Positions 1-9,187 of a DNA stretch of 64,000 nucleotides are shown here, piece by piece (the first letter of the stretch is position 1; each line of letters starts with the position of its first letter). The stretch is from the NCBI GenBank assembly GCA_949284175.1, contig CASDVE010000015.1, forward strand, positions 1 to 64,000, read 5' to 3'. Both the position numbers and the translations under genes were made by a program. Source of the DNA: an uncultured Eubacteriales bacterium (lineage in GTDB: Bacteria > Bacillota > Clostridia > Lachnospirales > Lachnospiraceae). The notes beneath the pieces were generated by a model, which was not told where the DNA came from, made no database searches, and saw nothing but the letters and a program-made list of their open reading frames with translations.

Positions 1-21
1 TCATAAACATATGCAAGCATA

Positions 22-48
22 GTTTCTGACTCGTTGCCTTCGCGTAAA
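22..48. repeat. Dispersed intergenic repeat, partial copy
   Basis: The 27-base block starting GTTTCTGACTCGTTGCCTTC recurs at 38613-38639 with two substitutions. Related copies lie at 1083-1117 and 16797-16894. It sits between the lysine riboswitch terminator and the left edge. Confidence 0.6.
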
Positions 49-92
49 ATAGAAATGCAAGCATTTCCGCTTGACTTATGCCTTCCACGCAA

Positions 93-122
93 ATAAAAAA
101 GGTCGACTCTTAGGAGTCGACC
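93..122 (-). terminator. Terminator of the lysine riboswitch expression platform
   Basis: A perfect 9-bp stem (GGTCGACTC, loop TTAG, GAGTCGACC; 101-122) is followed on the minus strand by a T-rich run (100-93). It lies between the L-box aptamer and the left edge, as expected for a ligand-controlled terminator. A further potential hairpin (TAATATTAG with CTAATATT) lies between aptamer and terminator and may take part in switching. Confidence 0.8.
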
Positions 123-225
123 TGAAAACTCTATTTTTATAAAGCACAATATTAGAAACTTTCGTCTTATCTTGATCGGAACCTTGTTCTGATCCTATGA
201 CTTTCCTAATATTACGCATCCTTCA

Positions 226-390
226 GGCAGCACTCCATCGTGTTTTGATGACAGTGATACAGCTCTTAACTGCATCCCCAACTTCACAGCGTTGGCATCT
301 TCTGTGAAATTTCGGCACTATTCCCTTTCTCCTGTTTTCAAAGACTGCCTCCATCTCCCACAGGGTACTAATAAATAATGCGCCTCTACC
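226..390 (-). ncRNA. Lysine riboswitch (L-box) aptamer
   Basis: Read on the minus strand, the segment opens with GGTAGAGGCGC and closes with TGGAGTGCTGCC, which pair to form the P1 helix. Between them lie L-box core blocks: GAAAGGGAATAGTGCCGAA, a hairpin whose arms are TTCACAG and CTGTGAA, and GCTGTATCACTGTCATC. These match the family's conserved junction sequences. The family senses lysine and usually terminates transcription of lysine synthesis or uptake genes when lysine is plentiful. A promoter lies just upstream and an intrinsic terminator about 100 bases downstream. The controlled gene must lie to the left of position 1, so its identity is unknown. Confidence 0.9.
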
Positions 391-437
391 AGCATGATAA
401 ACTTTGTATTTTAGAAATTGTTATAATGGTTATGCCT

Positions 438-466
438 ATCATAACACTTCAATATCGAAAAGTCAA
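438..466 (-). promoter_or_regulatory. Vegetative promoter of the lysine riboswitch transcript
   Basis: On the minus strand, TTGACT (466-461) and TATGAT (443-438) are separated by exactly 17 bases, a close match to a housekeeping sigma-A promoter. Transcription would start near 431 and enter the lysine riboswitch about 40 bases later. Confidence 0.75.
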
Positions 467-496
467 CCAAATGCAGATGTTTCTTTTGGCTTATTT

Positions 497-997
497 TTAT
501 GATTCTTTTATTGTACTGATCTGGTAAACAAAACCTGCCAGATCTTCTACGGATTTTGGAAGTTCTCTTCCTGTTAAAATAATTTCAATTTGTCCTTCCG
601 CCAGTTCCACTAATTCTTCCATCACATCGATTCCAACAATTTGATGATCGAGTAAACCTAAAATCTCATCCAGCACAAGCACATCACAACTCTTTGTGTC
701 AATGACTTTTCTTGCATAATGAAATCCATTGTGAATATTGACTTCTTGCTCTTGTCTTTGCTCCTCTGTCAAGTTCTCGTAATGACAATCGCTCTTTTCA
801 AATCGAAACACTTTAATTTCTGGTTCTAAACGTTTTAGAAATTCTAATTCTTCAGAACCTTTCCCTTTTAAGAATTGAACAACAACAACTTGCTTTCCCA
901 TACTCGCATATTCAATACACTTTCCAATGGATGCAGATGTCTTACCTCTTCCTTCACCGTAATAGATCTGAACATTTGTATTTTCCAAAATTTCCAC
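497..997 (-). CDS. Cob(I)alamin/cob(I)yrinic acid adenosyltransferase-like protein (BtuR/CobO family)
   Basis: The 166-residue product carries a P-loop near its start (GEGRGKTSAS, about residues 14-23) and a Walker B-like strand VLVLDEI at about 106-112, the arrangement of the CobO/BtuR family, which transfers the adenosyl group of ATP to the cobalt of corrinoids. Length is close to the family's usual 170-200 residues. The longest frame starts at GTG (997). A TTG at 988 is better spaced from the GAGGTGG ribosome site, so the protein may be three residues shorter. No other cobalamin gene lies beside it. The CobD-like gene at 34.3 kb is the only possible partner in the window. A related nucleotide-binding role cannot be excluded. 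Confidence 0.75.
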   Translation of the reverse strand: MEILENTNVQIYYGEGRGKTSASIGKCIEYASMGKQVVVVQFLKGKGSEELEFLKRLEPEIKVFRFEKSDCHYENLTEEQRQEQEVNIHNGFHYARKVIDTKSCDVLVLDEILGLLDHQIVGIDVMEELVELAEGQIEIILTGRELPKSVEDLAGFVYQISTIKES

Positions 998-1082
998 CTC
1001 ATATTTTCTTACACTTCGACCTATTGTATCCTATGACTGCTAAGCTCCAATACTTCAATCATATTTATTCTTTCACATAAAC

Positions 1083-1117
1083 AACGATGAGAAACTGATT
1101 CGTTGTCTTCGCGTAAA
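1083..1117. repeat. Dispersed intergenic repeat, short copy
   Basis: AACGATGAGAA followed closely by CGTTGTCTTCGCGTAAA. The outer blocks match those of the long copy at 16797-16894. It lies in the 166-base gap between the SSB-like gene and the adenosyltransferase gene. Confidence 0.6.
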
Positions 1118-1163
1118 TAGAAAATTATTTTATCACAGGAATCTTGTTTATGCAACAGGTAGG

Positions 1164-1805
1164 TTACGATTCTACTGCTGCATTTTGTTGACTTTCCATT
1201 TTACTAATGGAAACTTCATAGGCAGTCTTTGTTATTACTGTATGATCATCTATCTTCTTTTGATACTCTCTACTTTGAATTCTTCCCCATACAGACACTC
1301 GTGTTCCCACTGGCAAATTACCAGCATAACGGGCATTTCTTCCCCAACAAATACAAGGAATGTAATCGGATTTTCCGTAAGCTCGATTCACAGCGACTAA
1401 AAGATCTGCGATTTCTCTTCCAAGTGGCGTCATACGATATACTGGAGGTTTACAAATAAATCCATCCAAATAAATACTATTTGGTTTCTGACTTTTTTCT
1501 CCTTCGTCTAAAAAACGAATTTCTCTCACAAACAATGATAGGATTAAATGATTTTGGTTCTCTTCGTGTTTATTATAAGAACGGAACTGACCTTTTGCCT
1601 CCAGCTGTTTTCCTAAAATTGATTCATGTACATTGATCAAACGATCGGATACAAGTAAAGGTACAACATCACCTGCTTCACTCAATCTAGCTACTTTCAA
1701 ATAGAGTAGATAAAATCCCTCTCCAAATACTTCATGACTGAATTGAAATTCTGATACCGCTTCCCCCGCCAATACCGCTTGGTTGTTTTTAAATAATGGT
1801 TCCAT
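1164..1805 (-). CDS. Single-stranded DNA-binding protein-like, two OB folds
   Basis: The 213-residue protein appears to hold two OB-fold halves. Residues about 8-95 form a divergent first half. Residues about 108-203 resemble an SSB/PriB-type OB fold, including GREIADLLVAVNR, YIPCICWGRNA and VGTRVSVWGRIQSREY. The usual acidic SSB tail ending DDDIPF is missing: the C-terminus is ESQQNAAVES. This suggests an accessory SSB paralog, not the replicative SSB. The frame begins at ATG 1805, with GGGAG about 13 bases upstream. Its downstream neighbour is the adenosyltransferase after a 166-base gap holding a repeat, so co-transcription is uncertain. The fold assignment comes from motif reading only. 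Confidence 0.65.
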   Translation of the reverse strand: MEPLFKNNQAVLAGEAVSEFQFSHEVFGEGFYLLYLKVARLSEAGDVVPLLVSDRLINVHESILGKQLEAKGQFRSYNKHEENQNHLILSLFVREIRFLDEGEKSQKPNSIYLDGFICKPPVYRMTPLGREIADLLVAVNRAYGKSDYIPCICWGRNARYAGNLPVGTRVSVWGRIQSREYQKKIDDHTVITKTAYEVSISKMESQQNAAVES

Positions 1806-2001
1806 ACTTTTATTTTCTCCCTTCGTGGTTATGTATAATACTCATTCTATGCTACTCTTTTTTATTTTAGAACAAGTAATCGCCCGACAAAAATCAACCT
1901 CTTTTGACTATCCCCATATTTTTTACCCTAATACCTCTTTATTCTTTCTCTAACTATAACACTTATCTTTGAATTTCTCAATTGCCATATGCAAAAATAA
2001 C

Positions 2002-2030
2002 TTGTAAGCGTTGTAGGCTTGTGATAGAAT
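2002..2030 (+). promoter_or_regulatory. Promoter of typA
   Basis: TTGTAA (2002-2007) and TAGAAT (2025-2030) with a 17-base spacer. Transcription would give a leader of about 60 bases before the typA start, whose ribosome site is AAGGAAGG at 2086-2093. Confidence 0.6.
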
Positions 2031-2098
2031 GAATACTATTGCTACTACTATTAGTGACATAAGATAAGTAGAAATTCAGTATAGTAAGGAAGGTTTTT

Positions 2099-3925
2099 AT
2101 GAAAATCTCAAGAAACGATGTTAGAAATATTGCAATTATTGCCCATGTCGATCATGGAAAAACAACTTTAGTTGATGAACTTTTAAAACAAAGTGGCGTA
2201 TTCCGCGAAAATCAAGAAGTTCAAGAACGTGTTATGGACTCCAATGATATCGAACGTGAAAGAGGAATTACGATCCTCTCTAAAAACACAGCAATTCATT
2301 ATAAGGATACAAAAATTAATATCATTGATACACCAGGACATGCTGATTTTGGTGGAGAAGTAGAACGTGTTTTAAAAATGGTAAATGGTGTTATTCTTGT
2401 TGTTGATGCTTACGAAGGAGCGATGCCTCAGACTAAATTCGTTATGAAAAAAGCATTAGAATTATCATTGCCTGTTATTTTATGTGTCAATAAAATTGAC
2501 CGCCCAGAAGGACGTCCGGAAGAAGTCGTAGATGAAGTGCTAGAACTTTTCTTAGAGCTAGAAGCCGATGACTCTCAGCTCGATTGTCCTGTTGTATATG
2601 CTTCTGCAAGAAACGGCTATGCAACACTCGACTTAAACGAAGAACCAAAGGATATGAAGCCTTTATTTGAAACCATTATTGACTACATCCCTGCTCCAAC
2701 AGGAGATCCAGAGGCGGATACACAGATTTTAATTAGCACCATTGATTATAATGAATATGTAGGTCGCATTGGTATTGGTAAAGTGGAAAATGGTTCCATT
2801 CGTGTCAATCAAGAATGTTACCTTGTAAATCACCATGAACCTGACAAAAAAATGAAAGTAAAGATCAGTAAGCTCTATGAGTTTGAAGGATTAAATCGTG
2901 TGGAAGTACAAGAATCCTCTATTGGTTCTATTGTAGCTGTTTCTGGTATTGCCGATATTCATATTGGAGATACTCTTTGTTCTTTAAATAATCCAGTTGC
3001 AATTCCATTTCAAAAAATCAGTGAACCAACAATCGCAATGAATTTCCTTGTAAATGATAGCCCACTAGCTGGACAAGAAGGAAAATTCATCACTTCCCGT
3101 CACCTTCGTGAACGTTTATTCCGAGAATTAAATACGGACGTCAGCCTTCGTGTAGAAGAAACAGAATCCGCAGATGTGTTCAAAGTATCCGGTCGTGGTG
3201 AACTTCATTTATCCGTATTAATCGAAAATATGCGACGGGAAGGCTACGAATTTGCGGTAAGTAAAGCGGAAGTTCTCTATAAAGAAGATGAACGAGGACA
3301 TAAATTGGAACCAATGGAAATTGCTACCATCGATGTACCAGACGAATTTTCTGGAAACGTTATCCAAAAATTAAGCCAAAGAAAGGGAGAACTTCAAGGA
3401 ATGTCCCCAATGAGTGGCGGTTATACTCGTCTTGAATTCTCCATCCCATCTCGTGGTCTTATTGGATATCGTGGGGAATTCTTAACCGATACAAAAGGAA
3501 ATGGTATCTTAAATACCCTCTTTGATGGTTATGGTCCATATAAAGGCGACATCCAATATAGAAAACAAGGTTCTTTAATTGCTTTTGAATCTGGTGAAAC
3601 GATCACTTATGGTTTATTTGCAGCTCAAGAACGCGGTACTTTATTTGTCGGTCCTGGTGAAAAAGTTTATGCTGGTATGGTTATTGGTCAAAATGGTAAA
3701 GCAGAAGACATTGAAATCAACGCTTGTAAAACGAAAAAACTTACAAACACTCGTGCATCCGGTTCTGATGATGCCTTAAAACTCACTCCACCTAAAGTTC
3801 TTTCTTTGGAACAGGCGTTAGAGTTTATTGATACAGACGAATTATTGGAAATCACACCACAAACAATTCGTATTCGTAAAAAAATCTTAGATTCTCGCAT
3901 GAGAATGAGAGCAAATAGAAAATAA
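2099..3925 (+). CDS. typA: Translational GTPase TypA/BipA
   Basis: The 608-residue length is normal for TypA/BipA, a ribosome-associated GTPase of the EF-G family that assists 50S assembly and stress adaptation. The G domain shows G1 AHVDHGKTT (15-23), switch I ERERGITI near 50, G3 [12 protein letters not shown] near 77 and G4 NKID near 131. After it come an EF-Tu-like beta barrel, an EF-G-like domain ([19 protein letters not shown]), and the TypA-specific C-terminal domain with [19 protein letters not shown] lies 5 bases before the ATG. The gene is alone between its own promoter and a strong terminator, so it is probably monocistronic. Confidence 0.96.
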   Translation: MKISRNDVRNIAIIAHVDHGKTTLVDELLKQSGVFRENQEVQERVMDSNDIERERGITILSKNTAIHYKDTKINIIDTPGHADFGGEVERVLKMVNGVILVVDAYEGAMPQTKFVMKKALELSLPVILCVNKIDRPEGRPEEVVDEVLELFLELEADDSQLDCPVVYASARNGYATLDLNEEPKDMKPLFETIIDYIPAPTGDPEADTQILISTIDYNEYVGRIGIGKVENGSIRVNQECYLVNHHEPDKKMKVKISKLYEFEGLNRVEVQESSIGSIVAVSGIADIHIGDTLCSLNNPVAIPFQKISEPTIAMNFLVNDSPLAGQEGKFITSRHLRERLFRELNTDVSLRVEETESADVFKVSGRGELHLSVLIENMRREGYEFAVSKAEVLYKEDERGHKLEPMEIATIDVPDEFSGNVIQKLSQRKGELQGMSPMSGGYTRLEFSIPSRGLIGYRGEFLTDTKGNGILNTLFDGYGPYKGDIQYRKQGSLIAFESGETITYGLFAAQERGTLFVGPGEKVYAGMVIGQNGKAEDIEINACKTKKLTNTRASGSDDALKLTPPKVLSLEQALEFIDTDELLEITPQTIRIRKKILDSRMRMRANRK

Positions 3926-3930
3926 CGATG

Positions 3931-3982
3931 AAAAAAACCTCTGATAGTGCATCTCTTACTATCAGAGGTTTTCTTCTTTTCT
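3931..3982. terminator. Bidirectional terminator between typA and the YigZ-family gene
   Basis: A 13-bp stem (AACCTCTGATAGT, 3936-3948; ACTATCAGAGGTT, 3958-3970) is flanked by seven A on the left and a T-rich run on the right. It can therefore terminate typA on the plus strand and the convergent gene on the minus strand. Confidence 0.85.
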
Positions 3983-3999
3983 TGATTCGTTGATCTTTG

Positions 4000-4662
4000 C
4001 TAGGAAAAAACAATCACTTCTCCTTTTATCATAGCATAATAAAACGTATCCCCTTGTTCTATTTGAATTTTTCCATTGGTTACTTCGATTAAATTCTTCT
4101 CAATAAACTCCACTTTTTTTATCGGAACTAAAATTTGCATGGTGACCACATCTGTATAATCACTAGTTTCTATGTGAATCTTTTCATTGCCAAGCAAATA
4201 TTGAATTTTGCCAATATCATTATAATTGGTTATTAATTGTATTCTTTTTGCTAGTTTTTTTTCAATGACTTCACTATTTTCTATGCCTGCTTTGGTGGCC
4301 TGTGTATAAGCTCTAACAAGCCCTCCCGTTCCTAATAATGTTCCACCAAAATACCGCGTCACCACAACAGCAATATTGTGGATTCTTTCTCCTGTAATCA
4401 CCTCAAGTATCGGCTTTCCCGCTGTTCCACTTGGCTCTCCATCATCACTGCACCGAAGAATGGGCTGTTCCACTCCAACACTAAATGCAAAGCAGTTATG
4501 CCTTGCATCGTAATATTTTTTTCTCATCTCTTCAATAAAACATTGAGCTTCTTCTTCTGTCGTTACAGGACGCACATTGGCAATAAAACGAGAACGTTTT
4601 TCTATAATTTCCCCTTGTCCTCCATCAAACAGTGCTTGGTACTGCTCTATCAATTTTTTCAT
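4000..4662 (-). CDS. YigZ/IMPACT family protein
   Basis: The 220-residue protein matches the YigZ (UPF0029/IMPACT) family in length and in motifs: EKRSRFIANV near 20, CFAFSV near 57, the signature DDGEPSGTAGKPILEVI near 73-89, and VVVTRYFGGTLLGTGGLVRAY near 97-117. A small C-terminal ferredoxin-like domain follows. IMPACT relatives in eukaryotes act on GCN1/GCN2 signalling. The bacterial role is not settled, though links to ribosomes or nucleic acid binding are suspected. It is convergent with typA and divergent from the penicillin-binding protein gene. Its start at ATG 4662 has AGAAAGGA just upstream. Confidence 0.88.
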   Translation of the reverse strand: MKKLIEQYQALFDGGQGEIIEKRSRFIANVRPVTTEEEAQCFIEEMRKKYYDARHNCFAFSVGVEQPILRCSDDGEPSGTAGKPILEVITGERIHNIAVVVTRYFGGTLLGTGGLVRAYTQATKAGIENSEVIEKKLAKRIQLITNYNDIGKIQYLLGNEKIHIETSDYTDVVTMQILVPIKKVEFIEKNLIEVTNGKIQIEQGDTFYYAMIKGEVIVFS

Positions 4663-4808
4663 TCCTTTCTATCGCAATTTTTTTCAAAACACTCATCTTT
4701 TTTTCTATCTCTTCTTTTTTCCAACTGCTTTCTCGAAAAACAGCCTTTTCTTGAGTATATTCTTAATAATTATAACATAATTTTCTTCTTTATAAAACGA
4801 TATTTCTT

Positions 4809-4836
4809 TGCTATAATTGTAGGAAGATAAAGGAGG
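4809..4836 (+). promoter_or_regulatory. Extended -10 promoter and ribosome site of the class A PBP gene
   Basis: TGCTATAAT (4809-4817) is an extended -10 element; no good -35 is visible. AAGGAGG (4830-4836) lies 6 bases before the ATG at 4843, so the leader would be very short. Confidence 0.5.
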
Positions 4837-4842
4837 CAATTC

Positions 4843-7566
4843 ATGAATTACAATAAAAATAATATAAAAAATCGTCAGAGGGTTCTAACTTCTAGACTTC
4901 CAAAAGTTCGTAAGAAAATTCTTGTTATTTTCTTTAAATATTTCCTTGTGGGATTGATTGCTCTTTTCATCATCGGTGCTGGGACAGCCTTTGGAATGCT
5001 AAAAAGTATCATTGACAACGCACCAGATATTGATCCTTCTGATGTACAGCCAGAGGGTTTTTCCACAACCATCTATAATCAAGATGGAGAAAGACTACTT
5101 TCTTTGGCTGATTATGATTCCAATCGAATTTATGTAACCATTGATAAGATCCCAAAAAATCTTCAAAATGCCTTTATTGCCATAGAAGATGAACGATTTT
5201 ACGATCACAATGGTATCGATCCACGGGGAATTATCCGTGCTTTTTTTGTTGGAGCAAAAAACCTGTTCTCTGGTGATGGCGGTTTTTCCGAAGGAGCTAG
5301 CACATTGACCCAACAGCTCATTAAGAATAATGTGTTCGCAGCCTACTCAGAACCGAGTTTTATCGTAAAATTAGAACGAAAAATTCAAGAGCAGTATCTA
5401 GCCGTTAACTTAGAAAAAGAGTTGACGGAAACTATGAGTAAGTATGATGCAAAGCAACAGATTCTTGAATACTACTTAAACACCATTAACCTCGGTCAAA
5501 GCACACTTGGTGTACAAGCTGCTGCCAATCGTTATTTCGACAAAGATGTAAGCGAACTCACCCTATCAGAATCCGCCGTTATTGCAAGCATTACTAAGAA
5601 TCCAAGTGCCCTTGATCCAGTAAAACATCCAGAAGAAAATGCCACTCGTCGTGCTACGATTTTAAAACGGATGTTGGATCAAGAATTGATCACAAAAAAA
5701 CAATACAATAAAGCGATGAAGGATCAAGTATACGAGCGAATTGAACAAGTGAATAACAAGCAATCTGATAGCAGTTTTTATTCCTATTTCATGGATGCTT
5801 TGATCGTACAAGTCATTGACGACTTGCAAGAACAACTTGGTTATAATCGAACACAGGCATATAATGCCCTTTATCGTGGTGGTCTTAGCATTTATGCTAC
5901 CCAAGATTCCACCATTCAAGCGATCTGTGATTCTGTGATTTCCGATCCGAATATGTTTCCACAAAGTTCTGATGTTTCTCTTGGCTATCGGCTCTCCATT
6001 CAAAAAAAAGACGGAACGACGAAAAATTATTCCGAATATGATGTGGATGCCTACTTAAGAAAAAAACTTGGCACTTCTCGTTCTCAAATGATCTTTTCTA
6101 GTGCTGATAAAGCAAAGGAAGCAGCAAAAGAATTTAAAGCGACTGTCTATCATCCTAAGGATGGAGATGTTCTTCTTGGAGAAAAAATTGATACGACCCT
6201 ACAACCTCAAGTATCCTTTACTTTAATGGATCAAAAGACAGGTTATGTAAAAGCAATCGTTGGTGGTAGAGGGGAAAAAACAGGAAACTTAACTCTCAAT
6301 CGTGCAACTGATACAACTAGACAACCAGGGTCTACTTTTAAAATTGTATCAACCTATGTGCCAGCTCTTGACACTGCCGGTATCACACTGGCAACTACTT
6401 TTGACGATGCTCCATACACATGGCCAAAGACAAACACTTCTGTCAGAAATGCCAACGGACAATATGGAGGTCTTACAACGGTTAGAAAGGCGATACAAAA
6501 TTCAACCAATATCGTGGCAGCAAAGACAATGGAAGTTGTGACTCCTCAAGTTGCCTATAACTATTTATTAAACCTCGGTTTTACAACTCTTGTGGACAAG
6601 CAAGTGAATGCAGATGGTTCTATCTATTCTGATATTCAATATCCAATGTCACTTGGCGGACTTACAAACGGTGTCACAAACCTTGAATTAACTGCCTCTT
6701 ATGCAGCAATTGCAAATAAAGGGTTGTACACAAAACCAGTGCTTTATACCAAAATTTTAGATCACAGTGGAAACTTACTCTATGATAATACACCTCAGAC
6801 AAAACAGGTAATGAAAGATTCCACCGCTTGGCTCTTAACCAATGCAATGGAGGATGTTGTAAACTATGGAACAGGAACGGCTACCAAGTTAAATTCTGTA
6901 CGCTCTGCTGGAAAGACTGGTACAACTTCCAATAATTATGATTTTTGGTTTTCTGGATACACGCCATACTATACCGCTTCTATTTGGTATGGCTATGATG
7001 TGAACACCAGCTTTTCCAGTGGAAATACTCATAAAATCATTTGGAAAACCATTATGGACAAAGTGCATTCCCAACTGGGGTTAAAAGATAAAGAATTCCC
7101 TCAAAGTTCCTCTATTACAAGAGCCACCATTTGTACAAAATCTGGAAAACTGGCTGTTCCAGGACTTTGTGATCGAGATCCAAGAGGAAGTACTGTTCGA
7201 ACGGAATATTTTGCAAAGGGTACCGTTCCAACAGAGGAATGTGATGTCCATGTAAAAGTTACGATTTGTAAAGAATCAAAACAGCCAATTAGTAAGTATT
7301 GTCCAGAAAGTGATCAAATTTCAACGGTATATATGATCCCACCTGAAAATGCCAGTTCACTAACTGCTGATGCACCATATTATTTACCTACTAACTTCCA
7401 AAATGAAGTGTGTCATATCCATAATATCGCATCATCGAAAATCACACCACCCAAAGCGGAACCAGAACAAGTTCCTGACACATCAAACGAAGTGGAAAAA
7501 CAGCGTTCCCATCTTCCATTGACAGATTCTCTTGATCCGGATGAACAAATTGAAAGCGAAGAATAG
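4843..7566 (+). CDS. Class A penicillin-binding protein (transglycosylase/transpeptidase)
   Basis: The 907-residue bifunctional enzyme builds and cross-links peptidoglycan outside the membrane. A basic cytoplasmic N-terminus is followed by one membrane segment (about 28-51). The GT51 domain shows EDERFYDHNGID (115-126, catalytic Glu) and GASTLTQQ (151-158). The transpeptidase has all three motifs: S497-T-F-K500, S554-T-N556 and K691-T-G693. After the catalytic domain come paired cysteines (about 765-850: TICTKSGKL, LCDRD, TICKES, KYCPES), a pattern often seen in clostridial class A PBPs, and then an acidic low-complexity tail. It lies directly before a two-component system but has its own terminator, so regulation by that system is only a possibility. 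Confidence 0.93.
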   Translation: MNYNKNNIKNRQRVLTSRLPKVRKKILVIFFKYFLVGLIALFIIGAGTAFGMLKSIIDNAPDIDPSDVQPEGFSTTIYNQDGERLLSLADYDSNRIYVTIDKIPKNLQNAFIAIEDERFYDHNGIDPRGIIRAFFVGAKNLFSGDGGFSEGASTLTQQLIKNNVFAAYSEPSFIVKLERKIQEQYLAVNLEKELTETMSKYDAKQQILEYYLNTINLGQSTLGVQAAANRYFDKDVSELTLSESAVIASITKNPSALDPVKHPEENATRRATILKRMLDQELITKKQYNKAMKDQVYERIEQVNNKQSDSSFYSYFMDALIVQVIDDLQEQLGYNRTQAYNALYRGGLSIYATQDSTIQAICDSVISDPNMFPQSSDVSLGYRLSIQKKDGTTKNYSEYDVDAYLRKKLGTSRSQMIFSSADKAKEAAKEFKATVYHPKDGDVLLGEKIDTTLQPQVSFTLMDQKTGYVKAIVGGRGEKTGNLTLNRATDTTRQPGSTFKIVSTYVPALDTAGITLATTFDDAPYTWPKTNTSVRNANGQYGGLTTVRKAIQNSTNIVAAKTMEVVTPQVAYNYLLNLGFTTLVDKQVNADGSIYSDIQYPMSLGGLTNGVTNLELTASYAAIANKGLYTKPVLYTKILDHSGNLLYDNTPQTKQVMKDSTAWLLTNAMEDVVNYGTGTATKLNSVRSAGKTGTTSNNYDFWFSGYTPYYTASIWYGYDVNTSFSSGNTHKIIWKTIMDKVHSQLGLKDKEFPQSSSITRATICTKSGKLAVPGLCDRDPRGSTVRTEYFAKGTVPTEECDVHVKVTICKESKQPISKYCPESDQISTVYMIPPENASSLTADAPYYLPTNFQNEVCHIHNIASSKITPPKAEPEQVPDTSNEVEKQRSHLPLTDSLDPDEQIESEE

Positions 7567-7577
7567 AACATACTTTC

Positions 7578-7615
7578 GGAAGAGATACAATTTTTCTTGT
7601 ATTTCTTCCGTTTTC
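7578..7615 (+). terminator. Terminator of the class A PBP gene
   Basis: A 13-bp stem (GGAAGAGATACAA, 7578-7590; TTGTATTTCTTCC, 7597-7609; one G-U pair) is followed by a T-rich stretch. Confidence 0.8.
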
Positions 7616-7744
7616 TTATTGCTTTCTTAACGTATTTTGGGGTTTTTTAGCATTTTCTTAATATTTTTATCATTTTTCCTTACAAAATGACTAGGAATTT
7701 CTTTACTTTTTCTGTATAATTTGATTCGGAGGGAAAGAAATAGT

Positions 7745-9187
7745 ATGAAACATTTATTCAATACCCATATTCTTACAAATGAAAGAAAAAAAGAGCTTCT
7801 TAGGAACTTTCTTTCCATGATTCTTATTCTGATTCTTGCAACGCTTGTTGCAGAGTTTGATCATCAGTTTCGGCGTATTAATGTTGTGTCTATTTATTTA
7901 CTCGCAATTGTCATTATTGCAAGAGTAACTGATGGATATATTTGGGGTGTCATTGCATCTCTTATTGCGGTACTTAGTGTGAATTTTCTTTTCACCTATC
8001 CATATCTCTCATTTGATTTCACACTCAATGGTTACCCTATCACATTTCTTATTATGTCTGTCACAGCTCTTCTTGTAAATATTACGACATCTGACTTGAA
8101 ACGGCACGCTCAAATTGCAATGAATAAGGAAAAAAATGCCGAAGAGCTTTATATCCTTATGAGAGATTTAGTTTCTATTAATACCAAAGAAGAAGTCATC
8201 AACATTACAATCTCTCGTTTACAAACCTATTTAAAAACAAATGTAAAATTTGAAAAATCCCATCCTGAAGAAAACTTCAAGGGAATTCATGGATACTGGT
8301 ATTTTCAACCATTATCCACTTCTTCTGAACATTATGGAATGATTGCTGTTGATATTTCTAATTTGGATATAGAAGCAAAAGAATTTGAACGTTTTTTAGA
8401 ACTGGCTGTTTCTCGCACTGTTATGATGCTAGAACATTTGCAGCTACAAGAAGTACAACGGCAAACTCTTTTAGAGTCCGAAAAAGAAAAAATGCGTAGT
8501 AATCTTCTTCGTGCAGTTTCTCACGACTTACGCACCCCTCTTACCACAATGTTAGGAGCTACTTCTACTTTACTTGATAATGATGAGCTACTTGATAAAG
8601 AAGCAAAGACAAAACTGCTCATCAGCATTCGTGATGACTGCGAATGGCTCATCCACATGGTGGAAAATCTTCTTTCCATTACAAGGATTCGAGAAGGGGA
8701 AACAAAGTTAAAAACAACGCTAGAACCAGCAGAAGAAATCATCTCTGCTGCTGTAATAAAACTAAAGAAAAGGTGCCCTGATACGCACTTTCGCGTCACA
8801 ATTCCTAATGAACTACTTATGGTACCAATGGATGCTACATTAATCGAACAGGTAATCATCAATCTATGTGAAAATTCTGTCCATCATTCTGGTTGTCCTT
8901 CTCCTATTGATATTACGTTATCACGAGAACACAACTTTGCGGTATTTACCATTCGTGATTATGGTCGAGGACTTCATCCCGATCAGCTAGAACATCTATT
9001 TGATGGATACGCTTCCTATTCTAAGGACAGTAGAGATACATACAAAGGAATGGGTATCGGATTGTCCATTTGTATGACAATCGTAAAAGCTCATAAAGGA
9101 ACTATTCAAGGGTATAATAATAATAACGAGCAAGGAGGAGCAAGTTTTGTCTTCTCTTTGCCTATGGAGGAAAATAGTTATGAATAA
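7745..9187 (+). CDS. KdpD-type sensor histidine kinase lacking the N-terminal KdpD/USP domains
   Basis: The 480-residue kinase starts with four membrane helices of the KdpD DUF4118 type (about residues 22-115), followed by a GAF-like region (about 135-225). Then come a HisKA domain with VSHDLRTPLT (phospho-accepting His about 260), an N box NLCENSVHHS, G1 DYGRGL and G2 GMGIGLSI. Classical KdpD proteins are about 900 residues and begin with a KdpD ATP-binding and USP region. Both are absent here. The frame extends upstream to a TTG, but GGAGGG at 7728-7733 fits the ATG at 7745. It overlaps the following response regulator by 8 bases. No kdpFABC genes follow, so the stimulus and targets are open. 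Confidence 0.88.
   Translation: MKHLFNTHILTNERKKELLRNFLSMILILILATLVAEFDHQFRRINVVSIYLLAIVIIARVTDGYIWGVIASLIAVLSVNFLFTYPYLSFDFTLNGYPITFLIMSVTALLVNITTSDLKRHAQIAMNKEKNAEELYILMRDLVSINTKEEVINITISRLQTYLKTNVKFEKSHPEENFKGIHGYWYFQPLSTSSEHYGMIAVDISNLDIEAKEFERFLELAVSRTVMMLEHLQLQEVQRQTLLESEKEKMRSNLLRAVSHDLRTPLTTMLGATSTLLDNDELLDKEAKTKLLISIRDDCEWLIHMVENLLSITRIREGETKLKTTLEPAEEIISAAVIKLKKRCPDTHFRVTIPNELLMVPMDATLIEQVIINLCENSVHHSGCPSPIDITLSREHNFAVFTIRDYGRGLHPDQLEHLFDGYASYSKDSRDTYKGMGIGLSICMTIVKAHKGTIQGYNNNNEQGGASFVFSLPMEENSYE

Noticed and set aside
1-64. Open minus-strand frame running off the left edge
   Set aside because: It starts without a clear ribosome site and mostly translates the dispersed repeat, so it is not supported as the riboswitch target.
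4378-4830. 150-residue plus-strand frame opposite the YigZ-family gene
   Set aside because: It is antisense to a clear family member and extends into an AT-rich spacer; Phe/Ser-rich composition is typical of a shadow frame.
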